NCBI GenBank assembly: GCA_944322675.1 | Contig: CALUPO010000003.1 | Location: 95,351 to 159,350, forward strand | Length of the DNA: 64,000 bases | Reading direction: 5' to 3' | DNA from: Candidatus Gastranaerophilales bacterium | Lineage (GTDB): Bacteria > Cyanobacteriota > Vampirovibrionia > Gastranaerophilales > Gastranaerophilaceae | Part shown: piece by piece, positions 35,327 to 45,043 of the stretch | Layout of the letters: each line of letters starts with the position of its first letter | Numbering within the stretch: the stretch's first letter is position 1 | The notes under the pieces: model-generated | Databases searched by the model: none | What the model was told of the DNA's origin: nothing | The model's input: only the letters and a program-made list of their open reading frames with translations | Translations under genes and position numbers: made by a program

Positions 35327-36925
35327 TTACACCTTAAATATTTTAGACTTAATTCTTATATAAAGTTCCTTTGCATAACTTAAATTAAATAAACAAGTTA
35401 TAATTGAATACAAAATACACAAAATAATAAATATTAAACTATCTTTTATAATAATAAATTTTAAATCTTTCACGTTTATATATTTATACAAAAATACCCC
35501 TAACAAAAAAACAAGTATAGCACTTAAAAACATTATTAAAAACTCTTTTAGATAAACTTTAAAATCAATTTTTATTTTTTTTCTAATAAAAAATCCTAAT
35601 AATAATCCGTTAATTAATGTCACAAAAGAAGTTGAAAGTGTTATACCACCAATACCTAAAGGTTTGACAAAAATGAAATTTAAAATTACTTTAGTTAAAA
35701 CAGAAGATAAAGCAATGTAAAAAGGAGTTTTTGAATCATTAAATGCAAAATATATTCTAGTTAAAGAATCCCTAAAAATATATGGAATTATAGAAACTGA
35801 TAAAAATATTAAAGCAATTGTAACCATTTTTGTTGCATTGGAATCAAACTGTCCTCTTTCAAATAAAATCATAACGGCATCATGAGAAAAAAGTAAAATA
35901 CCTATTAAAATAGGAAACGCCGCAAAATTCAACAACCCTATACCTTTATTAAAATAATAGATTATGCCATCATAATCTTTTTTAAATACAAGCTTTGAAA
36001 ATAAAGGAAATAAAGGAACTAAAAAAGCAGTTACCAAAATACCAACAGGAAACTGAAAAATACGATTAGCATAACCTATTGCAGTCCAGGCTCCTGTTTC
36101 AAGCTGAGATGCAAAAAACATATCAACATATATATATATTTGTCCAACTGTACTGCTTAATATTGATGGATATAAAAGCTCTAAAATATTTTTATATTTT
36201 TGTTTTTTTATACAAGATAACGTTGGTATATATTTATAACCTAATTTAAACGCTTTTGGAAGTTGAAATAAAAATTGCACCAAAGCTCCTAAAGTTGTAG
36301 CTAAAGCAAGTGCGTATCCTTCAGTATCATTTTTTACAAAAGATATAACAAAAATTATAACAAAACTAACAAGCATAGGAGAAATATTTGGAATCAAAAA
36401 TTCATTATATGTAACCAAAATTCCATAATATATACCAATTAATCCACCAATAACAAGAATAGGTGACATTATTTTTAAATGTGTTGAAGCTAAATTTACT
36501 AAGTCAGGATTACCACCTGATATAATTATTTGACATATTACATCTGAAAATAAAAATACACCTAAAGCCAAAATAAAACAAACAATAAAAGCGGCAGTCA
36601 CAAATGTATTAAATAAATTTAAAGCAAACTTTGAAGTTTTTTTATTAACTTTAACAATTTTACTAAAAACACTTACAATAGCACTATGAAAAGGTCCGCC
36701 AACACCACCAAAAAGAATGAGCATCAAAGAAGGTATTTGATACGCATAAAAATAAGCATCCGATACAAGCCCAACTCCATAATATTTTGCAATAACAACA
36801 TCACGAAAAAAACCTGTAACCTTGCTTATTACTATAACAAGAGCTATCAACCAGGCTGTTTTTAATAGACTTATGCTTTTTTTATTTACATTCTCATCAC
36901 ATTGCATTATTTTATTTGAATTCAT
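35327..36925 (-). CDS. murJ: Lipid II flippase MurJ
   Basis: A 532-residue MviN/MurJ-type flippase with about 13-14 membrane segments, moving lipid II across the membrane for peptidoglycan synthesis. Recognisable are GFFRDVVIAKYYG (about 39-51), FGGVGGPFHSAIVSVF (about 77-92) and ERGQFDSNATKMV (about 355). It follows the SpoIID-like gene by 12 bp, a cell-wall pairing. Confidence 0.94.
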   Translation of the reverse strand: MNSNKIMQCDENVNKKSISLLKTAWLIALVIVISKVTGFFRDVVIAKYYGVGLVSDAYFYAYQIPSLMLILFGGVGGPFHSAIVSVFSKIVKVNKKTSKFALNLFNTFVTAAFIVCFILALGVFLFSDVICQIIISGGNPDLVNLASTHLKIMSPILVIGGLIGIYYGILVTYNEFLIPNISPMLVSFVIIFVISFVKNDTEGYALALATTLGALVQFLFQLPKAFKLGYKYIPTLSCIKKQKYKNILELLYPSILSSTVGQIYIYVDMFFASQLETGAWTAIGYANRIFQFPVGILVTAFLVPLFPLFSKLVFKKDYDGIIYYFNKGIGLLNFAAFPILIGILLFSHDAVMILFERGQFDSNATKMVTIALIFLSVSIIPYIFRDSLTRIYFAFNDSKTPFYIALSSVLTKVILNFIFVKPLGIGGITLSTSFVTLINGLLLGFFIRKKIKIDFKVYLKEFLIMFLSAILVFLLGVFLYKYINVKDLKFIIIKDSLIFIILCILYSIITCLFNLSYAKELYIRIKSKIFKV

Positions 36926-36937
36926 ATATATTTATAT

Positions 36938-38665
36938 TTAATCACTATTTAATTCTACAAATGTTTTTATATTAACTTTATTTTTATTATTGTTTTCATT
37001 ATCCAAAGTTACTTTAACAATATTTGTACCTTTTTTAATAAATTTTGATATGTCTTCTTTGTGTTTGATTATTGCAGGGTTTAAATTAATTTCTATTAAA
37101 TTATCGTTAACATCGACAAAAATTTTAGCAAATGATAAGTTATTTTCAAAAACCAAAAATGCCTTTTTATCCTTTGTATAAAATTGTGCCAAATATTCAT
37201 TATCATAACAAGATAAATGATAAGGCTCGGTGCCTAAATTAATATTAGAATAATAGTGCTTTAATATTTTTTCAAAATTATATCCGTTTTTAGCCATAAA
37301 TGCAGCACCAAACTGACTTAAACCAACGCCATGCCCAAAACCGCCGCCAATTGCTTTAACTTCATCAAAATGCAAAGGTAATTCACTAGATGCTTCTTCT
37401 TTTTCAAACTGATAATAAGAACTTTTTAAAGACTTATCACCTAATTTATCTTTATCATAAACAAATTGTAAAACAAAATTTGCACTTTTTAACATCCTGT
37501 TATTTTTAATAAAAAGTTTACGAATAATAAGTTCTTTTTTAACGTTAAAAGTAATATTATCAAATACAATATCCAAACTAATTATTTTACCGCTTTCACC
37601 ACGTTCTTTGACTTTAATATCTTTTAATTTTCCAAAATTAAAATCTTTGTCAACAATAGGATAAATAAAACCTGAATTAATATTTTGTATTATTCTTTTT
37701 TTTAATATATCCTCAATTTCATTATAAGACCATGAAGTTTCCCAACGATAATAAGGTGATTCTATATCAAAAGATTTAATATCATTTGTATAAAACCATG
37801 TTGCAAGTCCTTCCGTTTCAAGCTTTTGAACATGCTTATTATCAGGTTTTGCCCTTAAGTAAGGTATATCTTCAGATGGAAATTTTACTTTTGGTTTATT
37901 TATTGAAAAAGCATTTTTATAGCTTTCACTATATCCTCCAATAGTTGAACAATATAAAGCAAGAATAAGATTATCTTTATATAAAGCTACAATTCCACGT
38001 GTTTCATCAACGGCTTTATTTGATAGTTCTTTACGACTTGATATTCCATAATATACCTGTGATGATGTTGAATCACAAACATCAAATTCTTTATAAAATT
38101 TTTCTCTTGGTTTTAAAACATAATTGCGTGCAGAAACACTTTGAGCCTTTAATGCTTCGAGTCCAAAACGCACAGGCATTTCATTTGGTACAACACTTTT
38201 TAAATAGTTCTCAAGCGGCACAATATTTACAATGGCAAATTTATTATTTTGCGTTTTATTTGCAACAAACTCAATTGTACCATCATAAAAAACATCTTTA
38301 CCAGCTCTTTTTAAACCAACAATTTGAAAATAACCATTATCTTCAGATTTTAATTCAATAGTTTTACTCAAAACATCAATACTATGTTTACTTTCTTGTG
38401 TTAAAATAAATTTTCCGTCTTTAAATTTAACATTTAAAACTTCATTAGGATTTAAACTTAGAATTTTTTTATTATTTTCCTTATTGTAAACATAATATTT
38501 AGAATAGGAAGTAATATTTGTCTCATTATACAAAAGTTTTGAAAAATCATTTGATGAAATTCCAACTCTTATTAATCTATCTGTATTATATGAATAAACA
38601 TAGTTACAAAAAAATAAATTCAAAACCAAAAATATTAAAAATATAATACCAACTCTTAATTTCAC
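36938..38665 (-). CDS. SpoIID/LytB-domain cell-wall protein
   Basis: A 575-residue protein with an N-terminal signal or anchor segment (about 5-25). The SpoIID core is clear: NIVPLENYLKSVVPNEMP, then LKAQSVSARNYVL, DSTSSQVYYG, and the end block GGGFGHGVGLSQFGA (about 440). SpoIID-type enzymes are lytic transglycosylases that act on denuded glycan strands; in non-sporulating bacteria, including Cyanobacteria, they are involved in wall remodelling. It is upstream of murJ in the same direction. Confidence 0.88.
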   Translation of the reverse strand: MKLRVGIIFLIFLVLNLFFCNYVYSYNTDRLIRVGISSNDFSKLLYNETNITSYSKYYVYNKENNKKILSLNPNEVLNVKFKDGKFILTQESKHSIDVLSKTIELKSEDNGYFQIVGLKRAGKDVFYDGTIEFVANKTQNNKFAIVNIVPLENYLKSVVPNEMPVRFGLEALKAQSVSARNYVLKPREKFYKEFDVCDSTSSQVYYGISSRKELSNKAVDETRGIVALYKDNLILALYCSTIGGYSESYKNAFSINKPKVKFPSEDIPYLRAKPDNKHVQKLETEGLATWFYTNDIKSFDIESPYYRWETSWSYNEIEDILKKRIIQNINSGFIYPIVDKDFNFGKLKDIKVKERGESGKIISLDIVFDNITFNVKKELIIRKLFIKNNRMLKSANFVLQFVYDKDKLGDKSLKSSYYQFEKEEASSELPLHFDEVKAIGGGFGHGVGLSQFGAAFMAKNGYNFEKILKHYYSNINLGTEPYHLSCYDNEYLAQFYTKDKKAFLVFENNLSFAKIFVDVNDNLIEINLNPAIIKHKEDISKFIKKGTNIVKVTLDNENNNKNKVNIKTFVELNSD

Positions 38666-38829
38666 TTTGTTATAAATCCATAAATAATATTTACTTAATA
38701 ATTTTACCTCAATAATTATAAAGTTAAATATCTTTATAAAAAATTAACAAAATTTAACATTGCAAAAGCATATAAAAAATGTTATTTTATAAAAAATATT
38801 AAAATTTGAAAATTTAGGAGTTTGTAGAA

Positions 38830-40650
38830 GTGAGTTTTTTTAATTTTAAACATTTAGCCCCCCCCCCCCGAGTTAAAAAAAGCTTAAATCAAGGGAAACG
38901 TGCCTTTACATTTATTGAAGTAATATTAGTAATAATTTTTGTTGCTTTTTTGTGGATGCTTGCAACCAAAGTTATTAGTCATAATAAAGAAGGAAAAGTA
39001 CCTTTATATGTTTATTATTTATATAAAAACTTAAGTATTAATAACGCTAATATAAAAGAGCAATTGCTTAAGAAGTCTCAAGACGAAGACAAGAAAATAG
39101 AGGAAATAATAAAAGAGCTTGATGATGAAAGTTATTGTAATGTATTTGCATCGGGATTAAATGTAATTGGCAGTTATGATTGCACAAATGGTAATAGTTT
39201 TATAAAAGATTTAAGTAGTGGAGTTGGTGAAAATAAAGAAATAAATTGCAGCAGGGAATATAAAATGGTAATTGATATGGATCTAAATGTCATTGAATCA
39301 ATTATACCGGAGAATAATCCATCACTTTCAAAATGTGAAGAATCTATAAGTTCAATATGCAAATATAAACCTGAAATAAAAGTAAATACGCTTTTAATTG
39401 ACAACACGCAAAATTATCAAGCATATAAATGTGATAATATAATAACGGCAAATGAAGATAATGAAAACGATACAAGTATAGATGTTTCAAATGATAATAA
39501 AACTTTTTATTTTAAAAAACCAATAAAATTATCAAATAATATAAATCTTGGAATTTTGTCGCTTGATGAAGCTCATATTAAATATAATTTTGAAGTTAAA
39601 ATTGATAAAATGGGTATTTCGGCTTATCCCGGTTCTTTTTATTTTGAAAATGTAAAAAAAATAAATCCGGAAAGCGAATTTGATTTTAGATTAAGACAAA
39701 CTTATGCTAATATGAGTGGACAGCATTCTTTAGCATTGTGTAAAAATATTGATGATTGTGAAAATTTTGAGAACCTCGCAGCAAGTCACAAATATGAAAT
39801 AAAAGATGCTAATAATGGAGTAACAATATATTTCTCCCCTCCTAATGGCTATTATACTGATAACATTATATCTAGTTTTTTAAGTTCTGGTGAAAGTAAT
39901 TTATCAATTATAGAAAAATATGGTCAAAATGCTTTAAATGATGCAAAAAATTGTAAAACACTTGATTGTGATACACCATATTATAAAAGAAATTTTTCTT
40001 ATCTAATTGATAATTGTTATTATGAAAAGTATTTACTTGAATTTGATAATTATGGTTATTCTGTTTGGGCAGTGCGTTCTGGACTTTTCAATTCACAAGC
40101 TATTTTTCCATTACATAATCTTACATCTAATATATTAAGTTTATGCAATAGATTTGCTGATTTGTGTGGGGTTGGTGTTTCTCATATTGGATATCCTTAT
40201 AGTTTTGATGAAAATAAGAGTGAGTCAATTAATGGAACATATCAAGAAGGAAGTATTGAAAAAAAACAAATACCAGGGCGATTAATATATGCAGCAATAG
40301 ATACAACCTTTGAAAAAGGTGAAATGGATAAAGATATCTTTACTTTTGAACAATATGAAGATAAAATTATACCGGTCGGGTATCTTGCAAATAATGAAAA
40401 TACACCATTAAAGTTCGATGTAATAACAAGAGATCCTGTGACACTTAAAATAAAAAAAGTAAATGATAAGCCTTTAACATACTGTGAAGCAATGGAATAT
40501 ACAGGAGAAAAATTTTCAGAATACTGCAACTGCAAAGATAAAAATGAAAAAGTTATCACACAATATGAAGAAATAAAAGATTTAAGTTGTAAAAATGCTT
40601 TTGGTTGTATGGCAAGACCTATTAAACCATCACTTAGTAAAAAATATTAA
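38830..40650 (+). CDS. Large prepilin-like surface protein with poly-C phase switch
   Basis: The 606-residue protein starts at GTG with AGGAG 10 bp upstream. Codons 10-14 lie in a run of 12 C (38858-38869), read as A-P-P-P. A class III-like prepilin signal follows, GKRA/FTFIEVILVI (about 23-36; Ala instead of Gly before the cleavage, Glu at +5), then a hydrophobic helix. The rest is a large Cys-containing extracellular domain unlike minor pilins in size. One C fewer or more leads to a stop within a few codons, so the gene can be switched on and off; here it is on. The 3' end matches a partial minus-strand gene at the right edge of the window. Confidence 0.8.
   Translation: MSFFNFKHLAPPPRVKKSLNQGKRAFTFIEVILVIIFVAFLWMLATKVISHNKEGKVPLYVYYLYKNLSINNANIKEQLLKKSQDEDKKIEEIIKELDDESYCNVFASGLNVIGSYDCTNGNSFIKDLSSGVGENKEINCSREYKMVIDMDLNVIESIIPENNPSLSKCEESISSICKYKPEIKVNTLLIDNTQNYQAYKCDNIITANEDNENDTSIDVSNDNKTFYFKKPIKLSNNINLGILSLDEAHIKYNFEVKIDKMGISAYPGSFYFENVKKINPESEFDFRLRQTYANMSGQHSLALCKNIDDCENFENLAASHKYEIKDANNGVTIYFSPPNGYYTDNIISSFLSSGESNLSIIEKYGQNALNDAKNCKTLDCDTPYYKRNFSYLIDNCYYEKYLLEFDNYGYSVWAVRSGLFNSQAIFPLHNLTSNILSLCNRFADLCGVGVSHIGYPYSFDENKSESINGTYQEGSIEKKQIPGRLIYAAIDTTFEKGEMDKDIFTFEQYEDKIIPVGYLANNENTPLKFDVITRDPVTLKIKKVNDKPLTYCEAMEYTGEKFSEYCNCKDKNEKVITQYEEIKDLSCKNAFGCMARPIKPSLSKKY
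38858..38869 (+). repeat. Poly-C tract (12 C) in coding start
   Basis: Twelve consecutive C in a genome where even short G/C runs are rare, placed 28 bp after the GTG start. With 11 C the frame stops at TAA after LKKA; with 13 C it stops at TAA right after PS. This is the layout of slipped-strand phase variation known from Campylobacter, Helicobacter and Neisseria surface genes. Confidence 0.85.
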
Positions 40651-40666
40651 TATTTTTATTAATTTT

Positions 40667-40705
40667 AGTCAATTTTTTTTATTAAAATGTTTTTATTTAT
40701 ACAGG
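40667..40705 (+). promoter_or_regulatory. Shared upstream element (copy E)
   Basis: AGTCAA (40667-40672), T-rich spacer, then GTTTTTATTTATA from 40689 and a GTATAA box near 40704, about 35 bp before the phosphatase gene. Spacing equals that of copies C, D and F (16 nt between xCAA and GTTTTTA). Confidence 0.45.
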
Positions 40706-40736
40706 TATAAGTAAACTAGTAGTAGGATAAGGATAA

Positions 40737-41564
40737 ATGGTAAATTATTATAATACAAATCTTCCATATATGATGCCATACTCAACTGATAGTGTATTTA
40801 ATAATCCATACTACAATCCTTATTTGCAAAATAACGAAACTGTAGGAACTCAAAATACTATAGCTTCAAATTATATAGCAAATCAAGCTATAACTTCCAC
40901 AAACGATATATATTCACAAAAAAATAAAAATAATAAATTAAATATTTTTAACTTTTACTCATCAAATAAAGATAAAATTGCTAAATTTGCAAAAGGTGTT
41001 TTTCTTACAACAGCATTTTTATTTGGTGGTTTTATAACTCTTAGAGCAACAAGATTTATACAACCTTCTGAAAGTCAAAATATATCTAATTTCCATACTG
41101 TATCAATTTTTAATAAAAAAGAAAACAAATGTTTATATAGAGGTGCAAAACCTAATTATAATGACGACGAGGTTATTAACGAATTTAAAGATAAAAATAT
41201 AAAACTTATAATTGATTTTCGCAATCCAAAAACATCTTCAAAAGAAGACATGGATGAAGAAAAAGAAACTTTTAAAAAAAATGGTATAGATTATATAAAT
41301 ATTCCAATGGAATCTGGAGATATACCTGATGAAAAAACTTACAATAAATTTCAAGAAATAATAAACAAATATAAAAAAGATGGTTCAATTTTTATACATT
41401 GTAAAAGCGGCATTGACAGAACCGGTGTAATGAGTGCTATGTACCAAATGAAAAATAATAATAAAACAAAAGAACAAGCATATGAAATAATGAAAGATTG
41501 CGGCTATAATATATACCATCAAAAAAAATACAAAAAACTAACAGAATTTATGAAAAAAAAATAA
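40737..41564 (+). CDS. Membrane-anchored tyrosine/dual-specificity phosphatase-like protein
   Basis: The protein has 275 residues. The N-terminal 80 are Asn/Tyr-rich and look disordered. A single membrane segment follows at about 86-104 (GVFLTTAFLFGGFITLRA), then a cysteine phosphatase domain with CLYRGAKP, IDFRNPK and the signature HCKSGIDRTG (Cys222, Arg228), the CX5R loop of the DSP/PTP family. Such enzymes remove phosphate from Tyr/Ser/Thr or inositol phosphates. The target is unknown; the kinase-like gene at 17615 is one thinkable partner, with similar upstream elements, but that is inference. Confidence 0.8.
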   Translation: MVNYYNTNLPYMMPYSTDSVFNNPYYNPYLQNNETVGTQNTIASNYIANQAITSTNDIYSQKNKNNKLNIFNFYSSNKDKIAKFAKGVFLTTAFLFGGFITLRATRFIQPSESQNISNFHTVSIFNKKENKCLYRGAKPNYNDDEVINEFKDKNIKLIIDFRNPKTSSKEDMDEEKETFKKNGIDYINIPMESGDIPDEKTYNKFQEIINKYKKDGSIFIHCKSGIDRTGVMSAMYQMKNNNKTKEQAYEIMKDCGYNIYHQKKYKKLTEFMKKK

Positions 41565-41677
41565 ATTATATAAATTTTATTAATTAACTCTTGTTAAAAA
41601 AGTAAATTGTATGGTAAAATTATATTATTAATTGTATATGTAATAAATAAAATGACATGTATAATTTTGTGTATAGC

Positions 41678-43227
41678 ATGGAACGGGGTATAGGAAAATA
41701 GTTTGGTTAAATATTTTAATAATAGCATTAATAGTTATAATAGCAGTTTTGGTAGTATATAGTCTTAAGGTAAGTTCACAATATAAAAAAATCCAACTTG
41801 AACGAGAGCAAGCTAAAATAGATGAAGCTGAAAAAGAGAAATTACTTCGAAAAGAAGCAATGATTGTGGCAAAAGAGTCCTTAAACAATGAACGTGAAAA
41901 ACAAAATGAAGAACTGCGTGAAAAAAGACAGGAACTTTCTAAACTTGAAACAAAATTAAGTTTAAAAGAGGAAAGTCTTGAAAATAAAATCCAGGAAAAT
42001 TTAGATAAAGAAGTTTTATTACAACGCAAAAGTGATGAACTTATAGAAAAAGAAGACATGCTTGCTGAACTTGTCGAAAAACAAATAAGAGAACTTGAGC
42101 GTATTGCCAATATTTCTTGTGAAGATGCTAAAAATATGCTTCTTGAGCAGTTAAAACAAGATTTAAAGCAAGAACAGCTACAACTCATAAAAGAAAATGA
42201 GATAAAAATAAAAGAATTATCCGAACAAATGTCAAGAGAAATTTTGACTAACACAATGCAAAGAGTTGTTATAGATCAAGTTGTTGAATCAACGGTGTCA
42301 GTTGTAAATTTACCATCTGATGAAATGAAAGGTCGAATAATAGGTCGAGAAGGACGTAATATACGTGCTTTAGAAACTTTAACTGGAGTTGACTTAATAA
42401 TTGATGATACTCCTGAAGCAGTTGTTTTATCTTCATTTGACCCCGTGAGGCGTGAAATAGCAAAAGTTGCACTTGAAAAGCTTATTGCTGATGGTCGCAT
42501 ACATCCTGTTCGTATTGAAGATATGGTTGAACGTGCAAAACAAGAAATTGAATCAAAAATAAAAAAAGAAGGTGAGCAAGCCGCTATGGACATGGGGATA
42601 ATGAATCTTCACCGTGAGCTTGTAAAAAATTTAGGGCGGTTATATTATAGAACAAGTTATGGTCAAAATGTTCTTATACATTCACTTGAAGTTGGTCATA
42701 TTGCAGGTATGCTAGCGAAAGAACTTGGTGCCAATATTAATATAGCAAAACGTGCAGGGTTGTTGCATGATATAGGTAAAGCTGTTGATCAAACACAAGA
42801 GGGTACACATATTGAACTTGGCGTTGAACTTGCAAGACGGTATGGTGAATCAAATGAAGTAATTCATGCAATTGAGGCACACCATGATGATGTTGTAGCT
42901 AGTTCGATTGAAGCAGTTTTAGTTAAACTTGCAGATACTATATCTGCAGGACGTCCGGGGTCTCGTCGTGATACTTTAGAAATATATGTAAAACGGTTAA
43001 AGAAATTAGAAGAAATAGCACAAAGTTATGAAGGAATAAAACAATCTTATGCAGTCCAAGCCGGTCGTGAGTTAAGAGTTGTTGTTGAACCTGAAAAATT
43101 TGATGATATAGCTGCTTCAAAACTTGCTCGTGATATAGCAAAACGTATTGAAGATGAGCTTGATTACCCGGGACAAATTAGAGTTACTGTTGTTCGAGAG
43201 TTAAGAACAACTGAAATAGCAAAATAA
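41678..43227 (+). CDS. rny: Ribonuclease Y with frame problem at the start
   Basis: RNase Y is the membrane-anchored endoribonuclease that starts mRNA decay. Coiled coil (about 30-180), KH domain (GRIIGREGRNIRALETLTGVD), HD domain (HSLEVGHIAGML, LLHDIGKAVD, AHHDD) and C-terminal VRVVREL-like end are intact. The anchor helix WLNILIIALIVIIAVLVVY is encoded in frame, but upstream of it there is no ATG, GTG or TTG before a stop; the only in-frame TTG (41749) cuts the helix. ATG 41678 gives MERGIGK and a TAG; a -1 slip on the A-run (41695-41698) or one extra A joins it to the anchor. I annotate from that ATG. The neighbour ymdB is the usual partner. Confidence 0.85.
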
Positions 43228-43234
43228 AAACAAA

Positions 43235-44128
43235 ATGTGCAAGAAATTAACATATAAAAATATTCTCTTTTTAGGTGATATAACCGGAAGACTCGGTCGA
43301 AGTGTTGTCCGGGATTTGTTAGAAATCATAAAAAATAAAAACTTTAAATCAAAAGAAATTGTAGAATTAGATGCTGATTTAGAGGTTCTTAAAAATATTG
43401 ATTTTTATATGGCAAATTGTGAAAATGCATCAGGCGGTTTTGGTTTAACAAAAAAAAATTATGAAGATCTATGCGATTTTGGACTTCAGGCTTTAACCGG
43501 AGGAAATCATATTTGGGATAAAAGTGAAATATATAATTATATACATAATGCAACAAATATTGTATGTCCTATAAATTCTTCAAATAAACTTCCTGGTTTA
43601 AGAGAACAATTTTTTAATATTGAAAATTACAAATTAGCTGTTTTATCAGTATTAGGACGCACATTTATGCCGCCGGTTAATTCTTTCTGGGAAATTTTGC
43701 CTGAGAAAATTGAAAAAATAAAAAAAGTTACACCAAATATTTTAATCGATTTTCATGCAGAAGCAACAGCTGAAAAAGTTTGTTTTGCCAGATGGGCAAG
43801 TGATATGGAAGTTTCATGTGTTTTAGGAACTCACACACATGTTCAAACTGCTGATGAGCAAATAATTAACAATAAAACTGCATATATAACAGATGTTGGA
43901 TTTTGCGGGGCTAAAAATAGTATTATTGGTATGGATTATGAATCTTCTTATAAGAAGTTATCGTTAGGTATTGCATCAAAAAATTCTGTAGTCAAAAAAG
44001 GTACAGCTCTTGCAAATGGAGTTATTGTCACAATTAATATGGAAACAGGTTGTGCAATAAAAATAAGTCGTTTAAAATTTATTAAGAAATATAATATTGA
44101 GGATAATAATATGAATAAAGAAAGTTGA
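43235..44128 (+). CDS. YmdB-type metallophosphoesterase
   Basis: A 297-residue phosphodiesterase of the TIGR00282/YmdB family. Metal-binding motifs: FLGDITGRLGR (14-24), NCENASGGFG, GGNHIWD, DFHAEATAEK and GTHTHVQTADE. In Firmicutes YmdB is a 2',3'-cAMP phosphodiesterase encoded right after rny and linked to biofilm and motility decisions. The same rny-ymdB order is kept here with a 7-bp gap. Confidence 0.9.
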   Translation: MCKKLTYKNILFLGDITGRLGRSVVRDLLEIIKNKNFKSKEIVELDADLEVLKNIDFYMANCENASGGFGLTKKNYEDLCDFGLQALTGGNHIWDKSEIYNYIHNATNIVCPINSSNKLPGLREQFFNIENYKLAVLSVLGRTFMPPVNSFWEILPEKIEKIKKVTPNILIDFHAEATAEKVCFARWASDMEVSCVLGTHTHVQTADEQIINNKTAYITDVGFCGAKNSIIGMDYESSYKKLSLGIASKNSVVKKGTALANGVIVTINMETGCAIKISRLKFIKKYNIEDNNMNKES

Positions 44129-44137
44129 GGAAGGAAA

Positions 44138-45004
44138 TTGAAAATTGACTTGCATATTCACACCACCTATTCAGATGGAACATTTTCACCTGAAAAGATT
44201 ATTGATGCTGCTTTAAATTGTGAACTTGATGTCATTGCGTTAACAGATCATGACAATATATTGTCTTATGATTTTGCAAAAGATTATTATAATTCAATAA
44301 GTAATCAACATACTCAAAAGCTTGAAATAATCCGTGGTGTTGAAATAAATACACTTTACAAAGGCTATGAAGTCCATATTCTCGGGTATTTTATGGACGT
44401 TAATAATAATGAATTTAAAAATATGATTAAATATCAACAAAATGCTCGTATAAAACAAACGAAAGAAATATTAAAATTACTAAAAACCAAAGAAAATATT
44501 AATGTAAAATATGATGACTTAAAAAAACTGGTGGCCCAAGGAGGAAGTATAGGACGCCCGCATATTGCAAAGGCTATTACATCTATTGGTGGAACATCAA
44601 GTGTCATTGATGCTTACTCCAAATATATACATAGCGGTTCAAATGTTTATGTTGAGAGAAAAACAATTTCTCCTTTTGATGCTGTTGAAATTATTTATGA
44701 TGCAGGTGGTATTCCAGTATTTGCACATCCTTTTGATGTGGATATTGCAGATAAATTAATACTGGAACTTATGACCTATGGTCTTCGAGGTGTTGAAGCT
44801 TACCACCGAAAACATTCACCTGCAATGGTAGAATATTTTTCATCAATAGCTGAAAAAAATGGACTTATTGTAACAGGCGGTTCTGATTTTCATTCTCCAA
44901 ATATAAATAACGGTCAAATATATATGGGGAAAAATTTTGTACCAGATTGGATATATAATGAATTGTTAAATGAAAAAAAACGTTTAGATTTAGCTTGTAA
45001 ATAA
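44138..45004 (+). CDS. PHP-domain phosphoesterase (TrpH/YciV-like)
   Basis: A 288-residue PHP-fold metal enzyme. Metal ligands show in DLHIHTTYSDG (3-13), ALTDHDN (about 37), RGVEIN, and near the end VFAHPFDV and TGGSDFHSPN. Relatives hydrolyse 3',5'-bisphosphonucleosides or trim RNA 5' ends (RNase AM). Its place after rny and ymdB suits an RNA or nucleotide turnover role. The start is TTG with AGGAAGG 4 bp upstream. Confidence 0.88.
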   Translation: MKIDLHIHTTYSDGTFSPEKIIDAALNCELDVIALTDHDNILSYDFAKDYYNSISNQHTQKLEIIRGVEINTLYKGYEVHILGYFMDVNNNEFKNMIKYQQNARIKQTKEILKLLKTKENINVKYDDLKKLVAQGGSIGRPHIAKAITSIGGTSSVIDAYSKYIHSGSNVYVERKTISPFDAVEIIYDAGGIPVFAHPFDVDIADKLILELMTYGLRGVEAYHRKHSPAMVEYFSSIAEKNGLIVTGGSDFHSPNINNGQIYMGKNFVPDWIYNELLNEKKRLDLACK

Positions 45005-45043
45005 TTTTTTTTGTAATATAATATAAAAAAAGGGTTGATAATT

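Noticed and set aside
41628..42254. Ser/Phe-rich 208-codon frame on the minus strand
   Set aside because: It is the antisense shadow of the coiled coil of rny; composition follows from Glu/Lys codons on the other strand.
45035..45043. TTG at 45035 as start of the pilin gene
   Set aside because: It overlaps the AGGG ribosome site, and ATG 45044 gives a normal prepilin leader.
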